Shown: positions 35,001 to 48,600 of the stretch, piece after piece
Layout: every line of letters begins with the position of its first letter
Numbering within the stretch: position 1 is the stretch's first letter
Assembly (NCBI GenBank): GCA_964036295.1
Contig: OZ038466.1
Span: 12,558,001 to 12,622,000 of the forward strand
Reading direction: 5' to 3'
Source: Plumapathes pennacea
Taxonomy: Eukaryota > Cnidaria > Anthozoa > Antipatharia > Myriopathidae
DNA: 64,000 bases
Program-made: the position numbers and the translations under genes
Notes under the pieces: generated by a model
Database searches by the model: none
What the model was told of the DNA's origin: nothing
Seen by the model: the letters and a program-made list of their open reading frames with translations, nothing else

Positions 35001-38000
35001 CAGAATCAGTTGATCACAAACGTAGCTCAAGTTTACTTTTCGTCGTGACAGTTTATAGATGTGGTTTATTTGTTTTATATTGCATTCAGCTTGCCACAGA
35101 TGATTACAAATAAATTAACCGAATAAGTAGAAACGGCAGCAGTACGGGCAAGGAGTGCTACTAATCGAGAATATATTGACAGTAAACTACTTTTGGCGAG
35201 GAAATATGCACTGTTTGTCCGAGCGAAACTCGACGGCAACTGTGTGCTTCAAGGAACAGATAATGTCCAAGGACAATAATCCGTGTATATTTCCGAAGCC
35301 AAAAGTAGCTATTGTCGTTATTATCCTTCAAATCCTCGGAATCATCTCGTAATGTTTTTGTGACTTAATAGATAATATCGTGTTCGGATATTGTCAATAA
35401 CTAGCGACAGTTTGCCAGATGGGGGTTATCGAATGATAGCATATATGAAAAGCCAGCAAATGCTTCATGTTATGATTTATTATACTATTTCCGAATTATT
35501 ATTGGGTCACGTATCACGATTCCACCAATCACGCGCGGGAGGAAATATATTTTTTTGATGGATCATAAAATCCAATATCGGCAAAAACGAAGAAACCTTG
35601 CCAGCATTTAACGCTTAATGCAAATTTAATACACATTTCAAGTACTTACAAGGTCTTTGGATATAAGATGATCTTACCTGAATGACTTGTCCCTGCTTCA
35701 ATGTTAGTGGTGGCTGTCAGGAAAAGTAGAAGACTCTCAGTCATGCGAAAATCCTAGAACGCTGTTCCGATTTTAAAACTGAAATATATATTTCGCGGAA
35801 AAAAAAAGAATGTTCCAAATGTCGGAGATGATATAATAAGTCTCAACATAAAGCATTCCCTTGCAAAAAGTTTGTGAATTTAACAAATTGACGTCACTTT
35901 TTTGTCTGTCCTCTTATTGATGATGAAACGCGTCACAACATTGTCAAAAAGATGTGGATCCACAGCTTTTTGACGATGTTATGACGCGTTTCATCATCAA
36001 TAACAGGACACTCAGACACATAAAAGACTGACGTCATTTTTTTTTACAATAACAAATTCGAGCGACGAAGCGGGAAACACGCAAGAAAACTGGATTTTGT
36101 TCGATTTGACCGAAATGCTGTGTCAACAACTTTTCTCGCTTTCTGATTGGTCGAGGTTAAAATTCAAGACATTTCACTGGCCAAAAAGTGACAGTTTGAC
36201 GTGAGCATTTCGCGCGTGCAAAATAAAATTCTGTAAGAGAAGTTGGAAAGAAATAAAACTAGGTGCTTTTCTGCTGCGGTTTTCTCGACAATTTCAAGAC
36301 AAAGCTCAAAGAAAATTCGCCTTCGAACAATTCTGGTTCTGTACTTCAATTGCCGAATCTCACTTTTGCAAGTATTGAGGTAAACTTGAAGCTTAAAATT
36401 CACCTTTTTAATTCGTCCAAATCACTGTCGTTAGCACTCGATTTTGTGTCTGTGCTCTTATTGATGATGAAAATTAGCCAATCACAAAGCGAGAAACGGA
36501 CGTGTTATTGTAAAACATGTCCTGTTAACAACAATTTAGCCTTATTTGTTAGTCGAGAAGAAATATTTGTTATCTCAAGAAGAACTATATTAGCAGTAAA
36601 TCAAGTGAGCTAGCATAGACGAGTACAAAAAATATAAACTTAATGTCCCACCTGAGGTTAGGGTTTGCGTCTTTACAGTTGAAGAAGCTGGATATGGTGC
36701 TGCGAGAAGAGACAATAGTGTTACATTATTTTCTAGACAAAAAGTTTCGGTCTGCACAAAAAGACTTGGGAAAGCATTATTTACTCCATGCATAATAATG
36801 CCATTTATTCACCAACAACTCGGTCTACAACATATCATTAGTTGAAAAAGTCGATCTGTCCAAATGTACAGGAGGCAGTGTGGCCGAGTGGTTAGGGCGC
36901 CGGACTTGAAATCCGGAGGTCCCGGGTTCAAGTCCCGCTCTGACCACTAGCTGAATTTGCAACACGGTAGCCCTGAGTTCAAATCCTCGGCCACACTATG
37001 TAAATAGCCAACTGGGATTCTTAACGAATTTGCGTTCAGTTTATGATATTTCATTTCTGCATTTCAAGTCTCCCCAATTAGCACGGCAGTGCTAAATACA
37101 TTTGAGACTTAAATAAAGTAATTTATGCATTTATTTTCCCCGAGCGAAGCGAAGCGAAGTGAGGGTAATAATCACGGCGCTAATGCAGCAAATTTGCTTT
37201 GTGTGGAGACTCCAAGCGAGTCGCCATCTCGAAATCTAATGTTCGTCAGTCAGTCTGTCAGTCTGTCATAGGGGCGACCTCTAAGGCAATGACGTAATAA
37301 TAATAATTATCGATTAGCGTCAAAGCGAGGTCAAACAAAGGTTTGAACGAAGCAACAACTGTGCGTAACTGCGTTCACGAAAATGAATTTGAAAACTGGA
37401 AAACTTGACACAGCACGGTCTCGCGAAGCTCGTCTGCAAAAGGAAGGGAAATAGCACGGGCAAGGCGAAATCCTGAAACAATCAAACAGCGCCAAATACG
37501 TCTAGAAAAAAAGACGACAAACATTTGATAACCGACAGCATCATGAACGGAAGCGTGCCGAAGAAACGGCTCCGCAACGGGAACAGCGCTTGGAAGCAAA
37601 TCGGAGCTTCAGACGCCGTCTTGTGTTAAACTCAGAATCCTTATTCAGAAAGGACAAGCAACAAAGGTTAGTCAGTGGAAAGCGAACAATCACCGTGACA
37701 AATATATTCTACCCGTATCTTGTAACTCGATCGCTTCAAGAATGTATTAAAATCTGCATGCTGATCATTTTCCCTCGAAGTATTGTTTTAATACGCTTCT
37801 GTCGCCAGTTTCGGCTACCGTATTGGCTCAGAGCAATCGGAACTTGGAGTCCTGAATGATTTAGTCAGATGTCTTATCATTTCTTTCAAGACTAAAACTG
37901 TAACAAATACTGTAATTTGACATGAGGTGATTGCATCGAGAATCGTTCACAAGCCCTTGGAAGTATGACTAAGTCTGAAGCCAGTGTATAATTTGAAGTA

Positions 38001-40349
38001 AACCGTTCAAGTTTTGCTTTGATTCTGGGAGAAATCATGTTGTTTTGAGCGCGTTCACGTACAAAACAATTCGAGCTCATTAAACATGCATGCCTGAGTC
38101 TGGTGCATGCAGTCCAGAGCAAAAACAAATTGCACAGGAAGCCTATTTAATTGTACTGCCTATGAATTCAAAATTGGAAAATCAGTGTTCCTTTTTTTTT
38201 CCGTACTACGACAGCCGACCAACTTCAAAATTTGAATATTAGATTTGAGAACGTGCTTGGCAGACTATGAATTAATTTGACGTGCTGACCGTGGGAAATA
38301 CGTACTTCGTCACGCAATCGACTCCTATAACACACACCATTCTTTTTCTCCTTCCTTTGCGTGTAGCACTTGACTTCGAAGAGAAGATTGAGTCAACATT
38401 TCGGTAAAACAAAGCAGGCTACTCTTGTTGGGAGTGCCAAAGTAAAAGTCCCATCAATGGCAGAGCGAGGGGGTGGTCCGTGGGTCTTCCGTCCATTCAA
38501 TTTTCGTATAAATTACAAAATCAAAAATTGAATACTGAAGTTTCCAATTTTCATATTTTATCGTTTATGCGGCAATGAAAATTAGAAATTCCTCTTGGAC
38601 TTTGCATCGATGTATATTTTCAACAATCCAAAATCGAATTTGGTTTTCCCATTTCTCCTTTCCGATGTGTTCGAAAATCAGAAATCTACCACCAGTTTCC
38701 CTTTTCCATCCGCTGAAAAGCGACAAAAACGGACGCGTACTTCGTATGATTCGAACGGGAGATCAATTTTCAATTTTCGTACATACGAAAATTGAAACAT
38801 CGAATTTTGACAAAATGTCCCGAGGGGGAGGGTATGGCTAGTCAGTTTCGGCTGCTAGTTTCCCGAGTGTGTGAGGGTACTTGGCTCTTCGTTTGTCAAG
38901 GGGAGGGGACACGGGATTTTCTGGACCACTCTTAGCCCGAAAATGGCGGCGCGCAAGAGGTTTATTTTGTAAAGACGACGAATTGATATGCGATTGCCCG
39001 AGAAAGTGTGGCAATGACTGTGGAATGGAAACGCCGAAGATTAGGCGCCGATGTAGGCGAAGTATGGCCGCCGAACGTCGTAATTACAGGTAAGAGACCG
39101 AACTCGTGCAGTTTATTTCACCTTGCTAGCTATTGGGTTTTTCTTTTTAATCTTCGGCGTTTCCATTCCACAGTCATTACCACACTTTGTAGACTCAGGC
39201 AATCGTACATCAATTCGTCGTCTTTATAAAATAAACCTCTTGCGCGCCGCCATTTTCGGGCTAAGAGTGGTTCAGAAAATCCCGTGTCCCCTCCCCTTGA
39301 CAAACGAAGAACCAAGTACCCTCACACACTCGGGAAACTGTAGCAGCCAAAACACACTCGCCATACCCTCCCCCTCGGGACATTTTGTCAAAATTCGATG
39401 TTTCAATTTTCGTATGTACGAAAATTGAAAATTGATCTCCCGTTCGATCCCCGAACATTTCTGATTTTCGAACACATCGGAAAGGAGAAATGGGAAAACC
39501 AAATTCAGTTTTGTATTGTTGAAAATATACATCGATGCAAAGTCCAAGAGGAATTTCTAATTTTCATTGCCGCATAAACGATAAAATATGAAAATTGAAA
39601 ACTTGAATGTTCAATTTTTGATTTTGTAATTTATACGAAAATTGAATGGACGGAAGACCCACGGACCATCAAACGACAAAATATACGGCAATTGTTGAAA
39701 TACCATAATGATAACACGACCGTCATTTAACAAAAGCGTTGTACGTTAATTGATGTAAATTTTCAAAACTCACCGGTTCCTGAAAGCCATAGCTTTAGCT
39801 CTTTTCCAGCAAAGGAAACAAAACCCAAAACACTGTTGTTTACGTCTTCAATGATTTCAAAGTACACTGTATAGAGCAGTCGTCATACAGTACGAAAATT
39901 CCACTTTCCATTGTATTGTGTGTCGTCATCTTGTCAAACTTGGATTCTGAAAACTACATTCCTGTTATTGTAAAAGGTGAAATTTGCCACGACGATTACT
40001 CGATTTCCACCAATTGTATTTTGCTATTTCTTTCTGAAGAAGTGTCTGCGTTTTAACACAATACTGGCGTCTGGGACTGTGTTCAGGTCGACCAGTTGTG
40101 CCTTTAAGAATCCGTTTCACGGCTAGTAAGCTTGCCTCCCATACACCGGCAAAATATCCGGGCAAATTACAGCCGTCCGTCGAACTGCTTGGCCTTGTAT
40201 CTGCATCTTATTGTACAAAATCACTTCCGTTCGTACTCTTATAGCTACCACATGTCATTAAGAAAATGGCGGTTTACAGTTAAACTGCCGATGTAACCTC
40301 GCAGTGGTCGCTCGACGCGGATGGCCCTGGGGACGAGTCGTACCCCCCC

Positions 40350-40380
<31 letters not shown>

Positions 40381-42599
40381 ACACGAACATTAAATTTCGA
40401 GATGGCGACACGCTTGGAGTCTTCAAATGATGCGATTTTGCTGCATTAGCGTCGTGATTATTTCCCTCACTTCGTTCGGGGAAAAATAATAAAACTCACA
40501 TTTTGGTACTATGATGGTCTTGACTCGGTTCTCCTCTTTCTTCGCTTCTCCAAACTTATTGCTGGCAGTGACAACGATCTTGAATGTTTTCCCTGCTTCT
40601 AGAGTAACCACATACGATCGCATATTTTCACGAACAGTCTGTTTCTTCACCCAAGTTTCCTCGTTCCCGTTTCCCAAGATCAGCTTTGTATAAATAGTGT
40701 AACTTGTGATGGGTGACCTATTGTCTTTAGGTTTGGTCCATCGAATTTCAAATTTTCGAAGATTGCTAGTATTTGTGATGCTGAACTCTGCTGCTTCCGG
40801 TGCTCCTTGGATAAAGGAAAAAAAAAAAAGGCACAAGAAAAACATTAATATAACAACAACTACAATTTCGGGAAAATGATACAACCAATCAGTTTTTTAT
40901 CATCACATAATGTGAGACGCAAGTAAACTGCAGAAGTTACTGAGATAAACATCACCAGAAGTGTGAAGACAGTAGGGTATTCAGTCGTGGTGGCCTGCTA
41001 AATACTAAATTATATAAGGCAAGTTAACTAGGCCCCATACCTTCAAATTTAGTTGTGATACTTTTCGTTCCTGGTCGACCTTCTCCTGCGACGTTAATTG
41101 CGGAGACCTCCAATATGTAGATGGTACTAATTTTAAGATTCCCAAAATCCTGCTGTTGCACATTCCCAATGGAAACATTTTTAACAACTTTTGATCCCTG
41201 TTCCCTGACAATGGCTTTGTACCCAGTGACAAAACTTCCACCGTTATCAATAGGGGGATTCCACCGAACTGTCAGGGACGTTGCCTGAATATCTTCATCA
41301 GTCGAAGTGATGGTAGGAGGCCCAGGTTTCTCTGGGGGTTAAATGGCATACCAATTATAACTAAGCCTGATGATATATTTTCCAAATATACATTATTTAC
41401 CATATATTACCTTTGATCTACGATTGATCATGTTCATCACATATTTATACAGTAGACTTTTTAGCAAATTAGTTTTCATCTACATATTTCTATAAGATAG
41501 AAATGACACGCAACTTACTTATCTGCGTAAGTTTGATGAGTACAGCATGGGGAGTCGGCTTTAAGGCCTGTTCAAACGGTACGCAACATCATCCAACATT
41601 GTTGCATGCAACATGTTGGACGATGTTGCATGATGTTGCATGAGGTGTTCAAACGGATCCAACATGTTGCATGCAACATTGAATTCCAGAAGGATTCTGG
41701 GATTAAAAAACCCACAATGCATCGCAAATTGGCCGCCATATTGTTTATACTTTGGTATGGCAGCGTCCTTGAGAGCAAAGAAGCGAAAATGTTTAGCTGC
41801 AGCAATAATTCTGGAGTTATTTGAAGGCGAAGAACGGAAAGGTAGAGGGAAGACCAGGCAATGGATCAAGAGAAGAGAAGAGAGAGGTTGCACACAACTA
41901 TCTCTATGGATGCTATGCGATCCAACAATGAGTGCGCGTGCGCGGGTGCAACATTGTTGGACAAAGCCGTTCAAACGGATGCAACATGTTGTGACACGGT
42001 TCGTTGATCACGAAAACAAAAGAAAGGTTGGGCGATGTTGCATTGGAAGTTTGAACCAAATCAAACTTCATGCAACATCATCCAACATTGTGCAACAGGG
42101 TGTTCAAACGGTGCAACATGTTGCATGCAACCGTTTGAACAGGCCTTTACACTTGTCCCCGAGCGTTCACATTATGCTTTCCATTATTATTATATCTCAT
42201 ACTAGAAATACGATAATCGCAGATATCCTCTCGCTCTGTAGTGGGTTTTCGGAAAGCGGGATTCTTGTTTATTTTCCGTTCGGAGATTATTTAATTTTTT
42301 TTTTTTTTTTTTTTTTTTGCAAATCACGGCTGTGTAGCGACGCCACCAGTCGGCCGCTAAAAAAAATCTTTGTCGCACGGCAGTCTCGGTTTAGTTCAGA
42401 CAACGTGCACAGTCTGTAATTTTCGTAGACACTAGCTGAACTCAAAAATTCGCTGAGACAACATTTACACTCGACTACAGAATACTCCCGAGGCTTGAAA
42501 GCCGAGCAAAGTCGATCTTTATAAAGTCGATTAAATTTCAAGAAAAGCCGCGATTTCTCCAGCCAACGCTTTATCCTAACCACATACGTGTATGTTTTT

Positions 42600-42632
<33 letters not shown>

Positions 42633-45600
42633 TTTTTTTAACTTTATCAATTTAATACGCCTCTTCGAGTGTAGCAAATTTAGAACCGTCAAAGCGAGTC
42701 GCTTGTTTACACGCTTTCGAAGTCTCGGAACCGTGTTAATTTTGGCAAGGATTCAATTTTGAACACAACAACTTTTTACCGACTGTTTTACCGAAATGTT
42801 GACGCAATCTTTTCTTCGAAGTCAAGTGCTACACGCAAAGGAAGGAGAGAATGGTGTGTTATACTTTTGCGTTGAAAAAAGTGTCGATTGCGTGACGCCG
42901 TACGTATTTCCCACGGTCGGCACGTCAAATTAATTCATACAGTCTAAAGCAGTCCAAGCACGTTCTCAAAATTTAATACTTAAATTTGAAGTTTAATAGT
43001 CGACCGCCGTAGTACGGGAAAAAAGGAACACTGATTTTCCAATTTTGAATTCACAGGCAGTACAATTAAATAGGGTTCCTGTGCGATTTTTTTTACTCTG
43101 GACTGCATGCACAAGACTCAGGCATGCATATTTAATGAGCTCGAATTGTTTTGTATGTGAACAAAACAGCATGATTTCTCCCAGAATCAAAGCAAAACAT
43201 GAACGGTTTACTTCAAATTATACACGGGCTTCAGACCTAGTCATACTTCAAAGGGCTTGTGAGCGATTCTCGCTGCAATCACCGCGTGTCAGATTACAGC
43301 ATTTTGGTCTTGAAAGAAAAAATAAGACATCTAACTAAATCATTCAAGACTCTAATTCCGATTGCTCTGAGCGAATACGGTAGCCGAAACTGGCGACAGA
43401 AGAGTATAAAACAATACTTCGAGGGAAAATGATCAGCATGCAGATTTTAATACATTCTTGAAGAGGGATAGAATATATTTGTCACGGTGATTGTTCGATT
43501 TCCACTTACTGACCTTTGTTGCTTGTCCTTTCTGAATAACTATCTGAATTTAACACAAAACGGCGTCTGAAGCTCCCGATTTGCTTTCAAGCGCTGTTCT
43601 CTTTGCGGAGTATTTTCTTCGGCCCGCTTTTGCTTCTGAAGCTGCCGATTTGCTTTCAGGCCCCGTTTACACTAGAGCGAATTTATCCGGATTCGAGGCA
43701 TTTGTTTCCGGATTCGTGAAAGCGTTTACACTAGTTTTTGTGAATACGGGGTCATTTTTAGTGAATCCGGAGAGAAAACAAATCCGGAATCGAAACTGGG
43801 AACTTTGTATCCGGATACTTTGTATCCGAAACAGTTTTCAAGTGTAAACGGGGCCTCAGGCGCTGTTCTCTTTGCGGAATCGTTTCTTCGGCACGCTTCG
43901 TGCTGTCGATCATAACATGATTGCCGTCCTTTCTCTAGACGTATTTGGCGCTGTTCGATCGTTTCACGATTTCGCCTTGCCCGTGCCTGTTCCCTTCTCT
44001 TTTGAAGACGAGCTTTGCGAGACTGTTGTGTTTTAAGTTTTCCAGTTTTCAAGTTTTCCATTTTTGTAAACACAGCTACAATATACTGCAGTTACTTCGT
44101 TCAATCTAATTTCTCTTATTGCGAGTGAAACTACAGGGCCACACGTGATCGATCCGGCCTTTGTTATTGGTTAAGCAGCGATAGGAACTGGGGACGAGGT
44201 CGTACGCCAGACAGACTGACTGACTGACAGACGAATATTAAATTTCGACATGGCGACACGCTTGGAGTCTCCAAATGAGGCGATACTACTGCATTAGCGT
44301 TGTGATTATTTCCCTCGCTTTGCTCGGGGAAAAAGGCGTTGTGACTTACTTAGCTGATCAATGTAGATGGTTAGGACGTCATCAACGAGTACATTTTTAG
44401 CGCTGCATTTGTAGGTTCCAAAGTCCACCTCTCTTTTAAGATCTACATCAACTGCAATGCTGTTACTTTGTTCTTCTGGCTTCAGCGGAGATCCATCAGG
44501 TTTGGTCCACTTTAGGGTGGGGACGGGAACTCCCTCTGCTACACATGTCAGAGTTACTGTCTGACCAATATACGAGGATTTATTGGCAGACGAGGATGCT
44601 CTGTCAATCTTGGCCTTGTCTATCGATCCATAAAATCAAGCAACGGTATCAGAGAATACACATATACTGTATGAGCAAGTTAAAGACGAACACATGAGAA
44701 GTACATCAACAGGGGCGGATCTAGGATTTTGAAAGAGGGGGTGGCTGGGGGCGGAGTATTGGTGTTCGAGCGCCAGAGGCGCGAGCCGCTAGAGGGGCCC
44801 GGGGGCATGCCCCCCGGGAAATGTTGAAATTTAGAGTCTCTGAAATGGCATTTCCTGCGTTTTGAGACCACTTTGGAGCAGAGTTAAGAGTCTAATTTTC
44901 AAACGTGATATACTCTATTTTACGCATGGTTTTAGCACAATTTGATTACTGCCATATGGATTATAGGTATGTAGTAAGTAAAGATTATATAATCGCGTGG
45001 GAAAACGGGATTTAGGCAGAATAAATCCGTTTATAGATTAAACAATGTTATTATTGTATCAGAAAACCTTTGAATTTCTCTTAATGATAAAGTCAATATG
45101 GTCTAAAACAAGAAAGAAGTAGTTGGCTCACACTGCCTTAGTTAAGTTAATCGGCCAAAAGTGAAGATGACATCATCCTTCTGGGGTGCAGTGCCATATA
45201 TTTCTCGCAAACCTGCCTTCTGTTGATGGAAATTGTGTGTGCATGCATGGCAATGACAGCCAAATCTGACAATCGTCCGGTGGTCATTGTGCTGCGGAAC
45301 AAAGTGTGAACCTCCGAACACAAGAAAACGGTATCTCCGCCTCCGTGCTCCCCATACTCCAGAATTGACCGACTCACGTAAGAGAAAATCAAATAGTGTA
45401 TTTTCATCACTGGCTTAACTAGAAAACAAAATTACAGATATTGATACAAATGTCAAGATTAATTATTTTTTATTTTATTTCAAAACACCATAAATTCCTC
45501 TTTATTTACCACTTCAGAGGGGTGGCTAGCCACCCAATCCACCCCCACCCCCCCCCCCCCCTCTCCTCCTAAATCCGCCCCTGATCAGTAACTCACAAAC

Positions 45601-48600
45601 ATGACAATGTAACTATGCAATCACATGGAACTAAACATCAGTTGGAGTAATAAACAGCAACAACGAAGGCAGAAATAAGTTCAGAGGCGGAATAGTTGGT
45701 GAGAAATTTACAATGACAGAGAATAATAAGCTGCTTCGGCTAACACCGAAATACAGTAACATATCCCTGTTCTCTAGCACAAGAGATGTAGAATATTTCA
45801 CACGAATACTCTGTATACAGAGCCTAAAACAAGCAGCGACAATCATTTTCATGAGATAGTTACTAATATATTACTCAAACAAGACTGGATTTGCCAGTGA
45901 GCTCCTTGGGTGGGGTCGAGACCAGATGAAAATAAAATGGAAAGAAGTAGGGACAAGAGCGAAACTCGCAAAAGAGACTTTCAGTTTCTTACCAGGAAAA
46001 TATCAAACAGTATAGAGAACTTTACTTTTGACACCTTACTCAAATGAAACCTATTACTATAAATTGTCATTACAACACTCATACACTTGCTTCTTAAAGG
46101 TTGAGCGACTCTGCATTTTGAGCTTAGGGGTGGAAAGGTTAGCCAGCGAGAAAAGAGTAATGCGTGACTTATCTTTTCATGCACAGTCGATTTTGACAGT
46201 TTGACTTTGAACACTTTAATCAGAGGCCACGATAACCTAGCCTTCGCTTCAATACTTATGTATTTTTTTTTACTGAATGCTTTTCTTCTGTGAGGCTTTC
46301 GAGTATTCGCGCTCTGTAACAAATACAGGGATGTAGCTAATAATTTTGACAGGAGGGCCAAATGCATTGAGAGGGTGTCCACAGTATTTAGTTGAGCGCC
46401 GCCAGGCGCGAACCTCTAGGGGGGTCCGGGGGGCATGCTTCCCCGGAAAATTTTGAAATTTGACTTTCTAAAAACAGCAGTTTCATGCATTTTTAGGTCA
46501 TCAAGTAAGGGTTTCAATTAAAAAAAAGACATTCAATTTTACTAGAAAAAGTATGCTTTACAAAGCAAATTAACACTAAATAAAGATATTTTAACCTTTA
46601 AAAAGGTTGGAACAGGGTAAAATGATTTAAATATTGCTACAGTCATAACAAGGCAATACATAACAGTTCAAGTACCATTGATACAAGACCCTTGAGATAA
46701 ACGGTGTGATGAGATTTGGTCAACACCGCGAACAATTAACCTTTGACACGTAAACACGCTATGGCAAGTACGGCGAAATGTCAGCATACCTTGATCACTT
46801 TCTTCTCTCCTGTCCCTCTTCTCTTTACGTGTAAAACAAAGACCAACAACGTTCTCTTCATTCTATTCCAGCAAAGCCGGTCACCATTTAGATTGTAAGC
46901 GTGTTGCCGCGTTGAGCAGTCGTGAAGCTAGACTATCAATTTCCCACACGTCACATCTTGTATTTCGCAACAGACACAGACTTCTCAGATATCAATTTCC
47001 CTCACGTCCCATCTCGTATTTCGCACCACAAAAAATCATTTTATATGTTATTTTCCAAGGCGATTCAGTTTTAAATTACCAAAAACGCACTATATAAATA
47101 AATGTCTCCAAGTATATATAGAAATTTCAGGAGTAAGTTTTTAAACAACATGAGAGCGCACAGACGGTCCGGAACGGCAAACAGCCGGGAACTTGGCCCG
47201 TTGCCCGGCTATTAGCTACACCCCTGATAAATTGAAAGCGAGGAATGTAACACAATAGACTTGTTTATGTACAATATTATTGTTCACAGCGTGTTCAGTC
47301 ATTTATGACTAACAAACTCAATGTTCAAGACTATTTCGGTGTATTTTTCATTCCTAGTATACAATACCACTGCGAAACAAAGGCTACTTAATCGAATGGA
47401 AGAAGTATTTCAACATGCATTGTACAATAAGCCGAAGCATTTTGACAACTGTCACGCTCGTGCGGAGCATAACACATGCAATATATTCACAGAGACGCAT
47501 TCGTCGAGTCTTAAGCCCTGAGAATGAATATTTTCGTCTCAAAAACGGATACACTTTCGGCGAAAAAACTTTACAAAACAGCTACAGTATGTACGAGGCA
47601 ACAAATGTCATTAACAGTGTAAAGCATAAATCATCATTGTTTACGGCTAAAGTTCGTCATGGCTTTGGTGTTCCGTTTTCAACCTGATATCTTCCCAGAA
47701 GTATTTCGTGTCGCCACAGAAAGTTCGCGAGACTAAATAATTAGCGGCGACAAAGTTATTTGCAACCCTGTAGCGGTAGCCAACATAATCGAATCAAACA
47801 TTTTTTGCGGCTATGAGGGTGAACTTAAGAACGCAAGCCAAATCTTCTTTGGCCGTGCATGTTCCACAAAGCCAAACGGTGTTGAGTTTGGATGGGATAC
47901 AGATAACTTTATACACAAGCATTAACGTACAATTCAATCGACTACATCTCAAATTGTTCGCGAAGTCGCCTTACGTCATCACATATCACGTGGCAATGTG
48001 AACCAATCACCGTGTGCTGATTCGTAACCCAGAAAAAAACTAACACGACGATAAAGACACGCTGTGCAATCCTAAGCTCGTCGGGGCTACCCCCCAACGA
48101 GCAATAAGGCACAGCAAAGATGTTCCACTTTATTTATTTAATATAATTAATAATTAACATATGCCGCTAAACTACACTACTAAGTTACTAAGCATTATAC
48201 AGTTAAGCATTAATCTAATAATCTAATATTAAATAGACAACTGTCAGGCAATTCAAGGATGTTACAGATGACACAATGAACACAGTAAGGGTTATGATTA
48301 TACAAAGACACAGTATTACAAACAATTTCCATCGCTTTTTGACTGATACCTCTTCGCGTTTCTCGCGAGATGTCAGTGATAATCACTGGCACTGCGAGAA
48401 ATCGACAAAAATAAGATATATGAATCAATAAGACTAGGAAACACGACAGTGCACAGAGTAAGGCTCTGTTAGCCCATTAGCCAAACATTCAAACTTTTTT
48501 TAGTTACTGGAACAAATTCACACAACAAAAGTCAGTTATAAAGTTGATAATCTGTTTAAATCAGTTTCCAACTCACATGGACTTACAGAATCAATGAGTT

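Noticed and set aside
36873-36948. A tRNA-Ser(TGA) gene
   Set aside because: The A and B boxes and an anticodon loop are present, but the acceptor stem does not pair, the long variable arm is missing, and a SINE body and tail follow.
39130-39547. Paired open frames on both strands
   Set aside because: They arise from the two arms of the foldback and have no domain similarity.
41640-42419. A 259-aa + strand frame
   Set aside because: Most of it is MITE sequence and inverted repeats. Only the short HARBI1-like start is meaningful.
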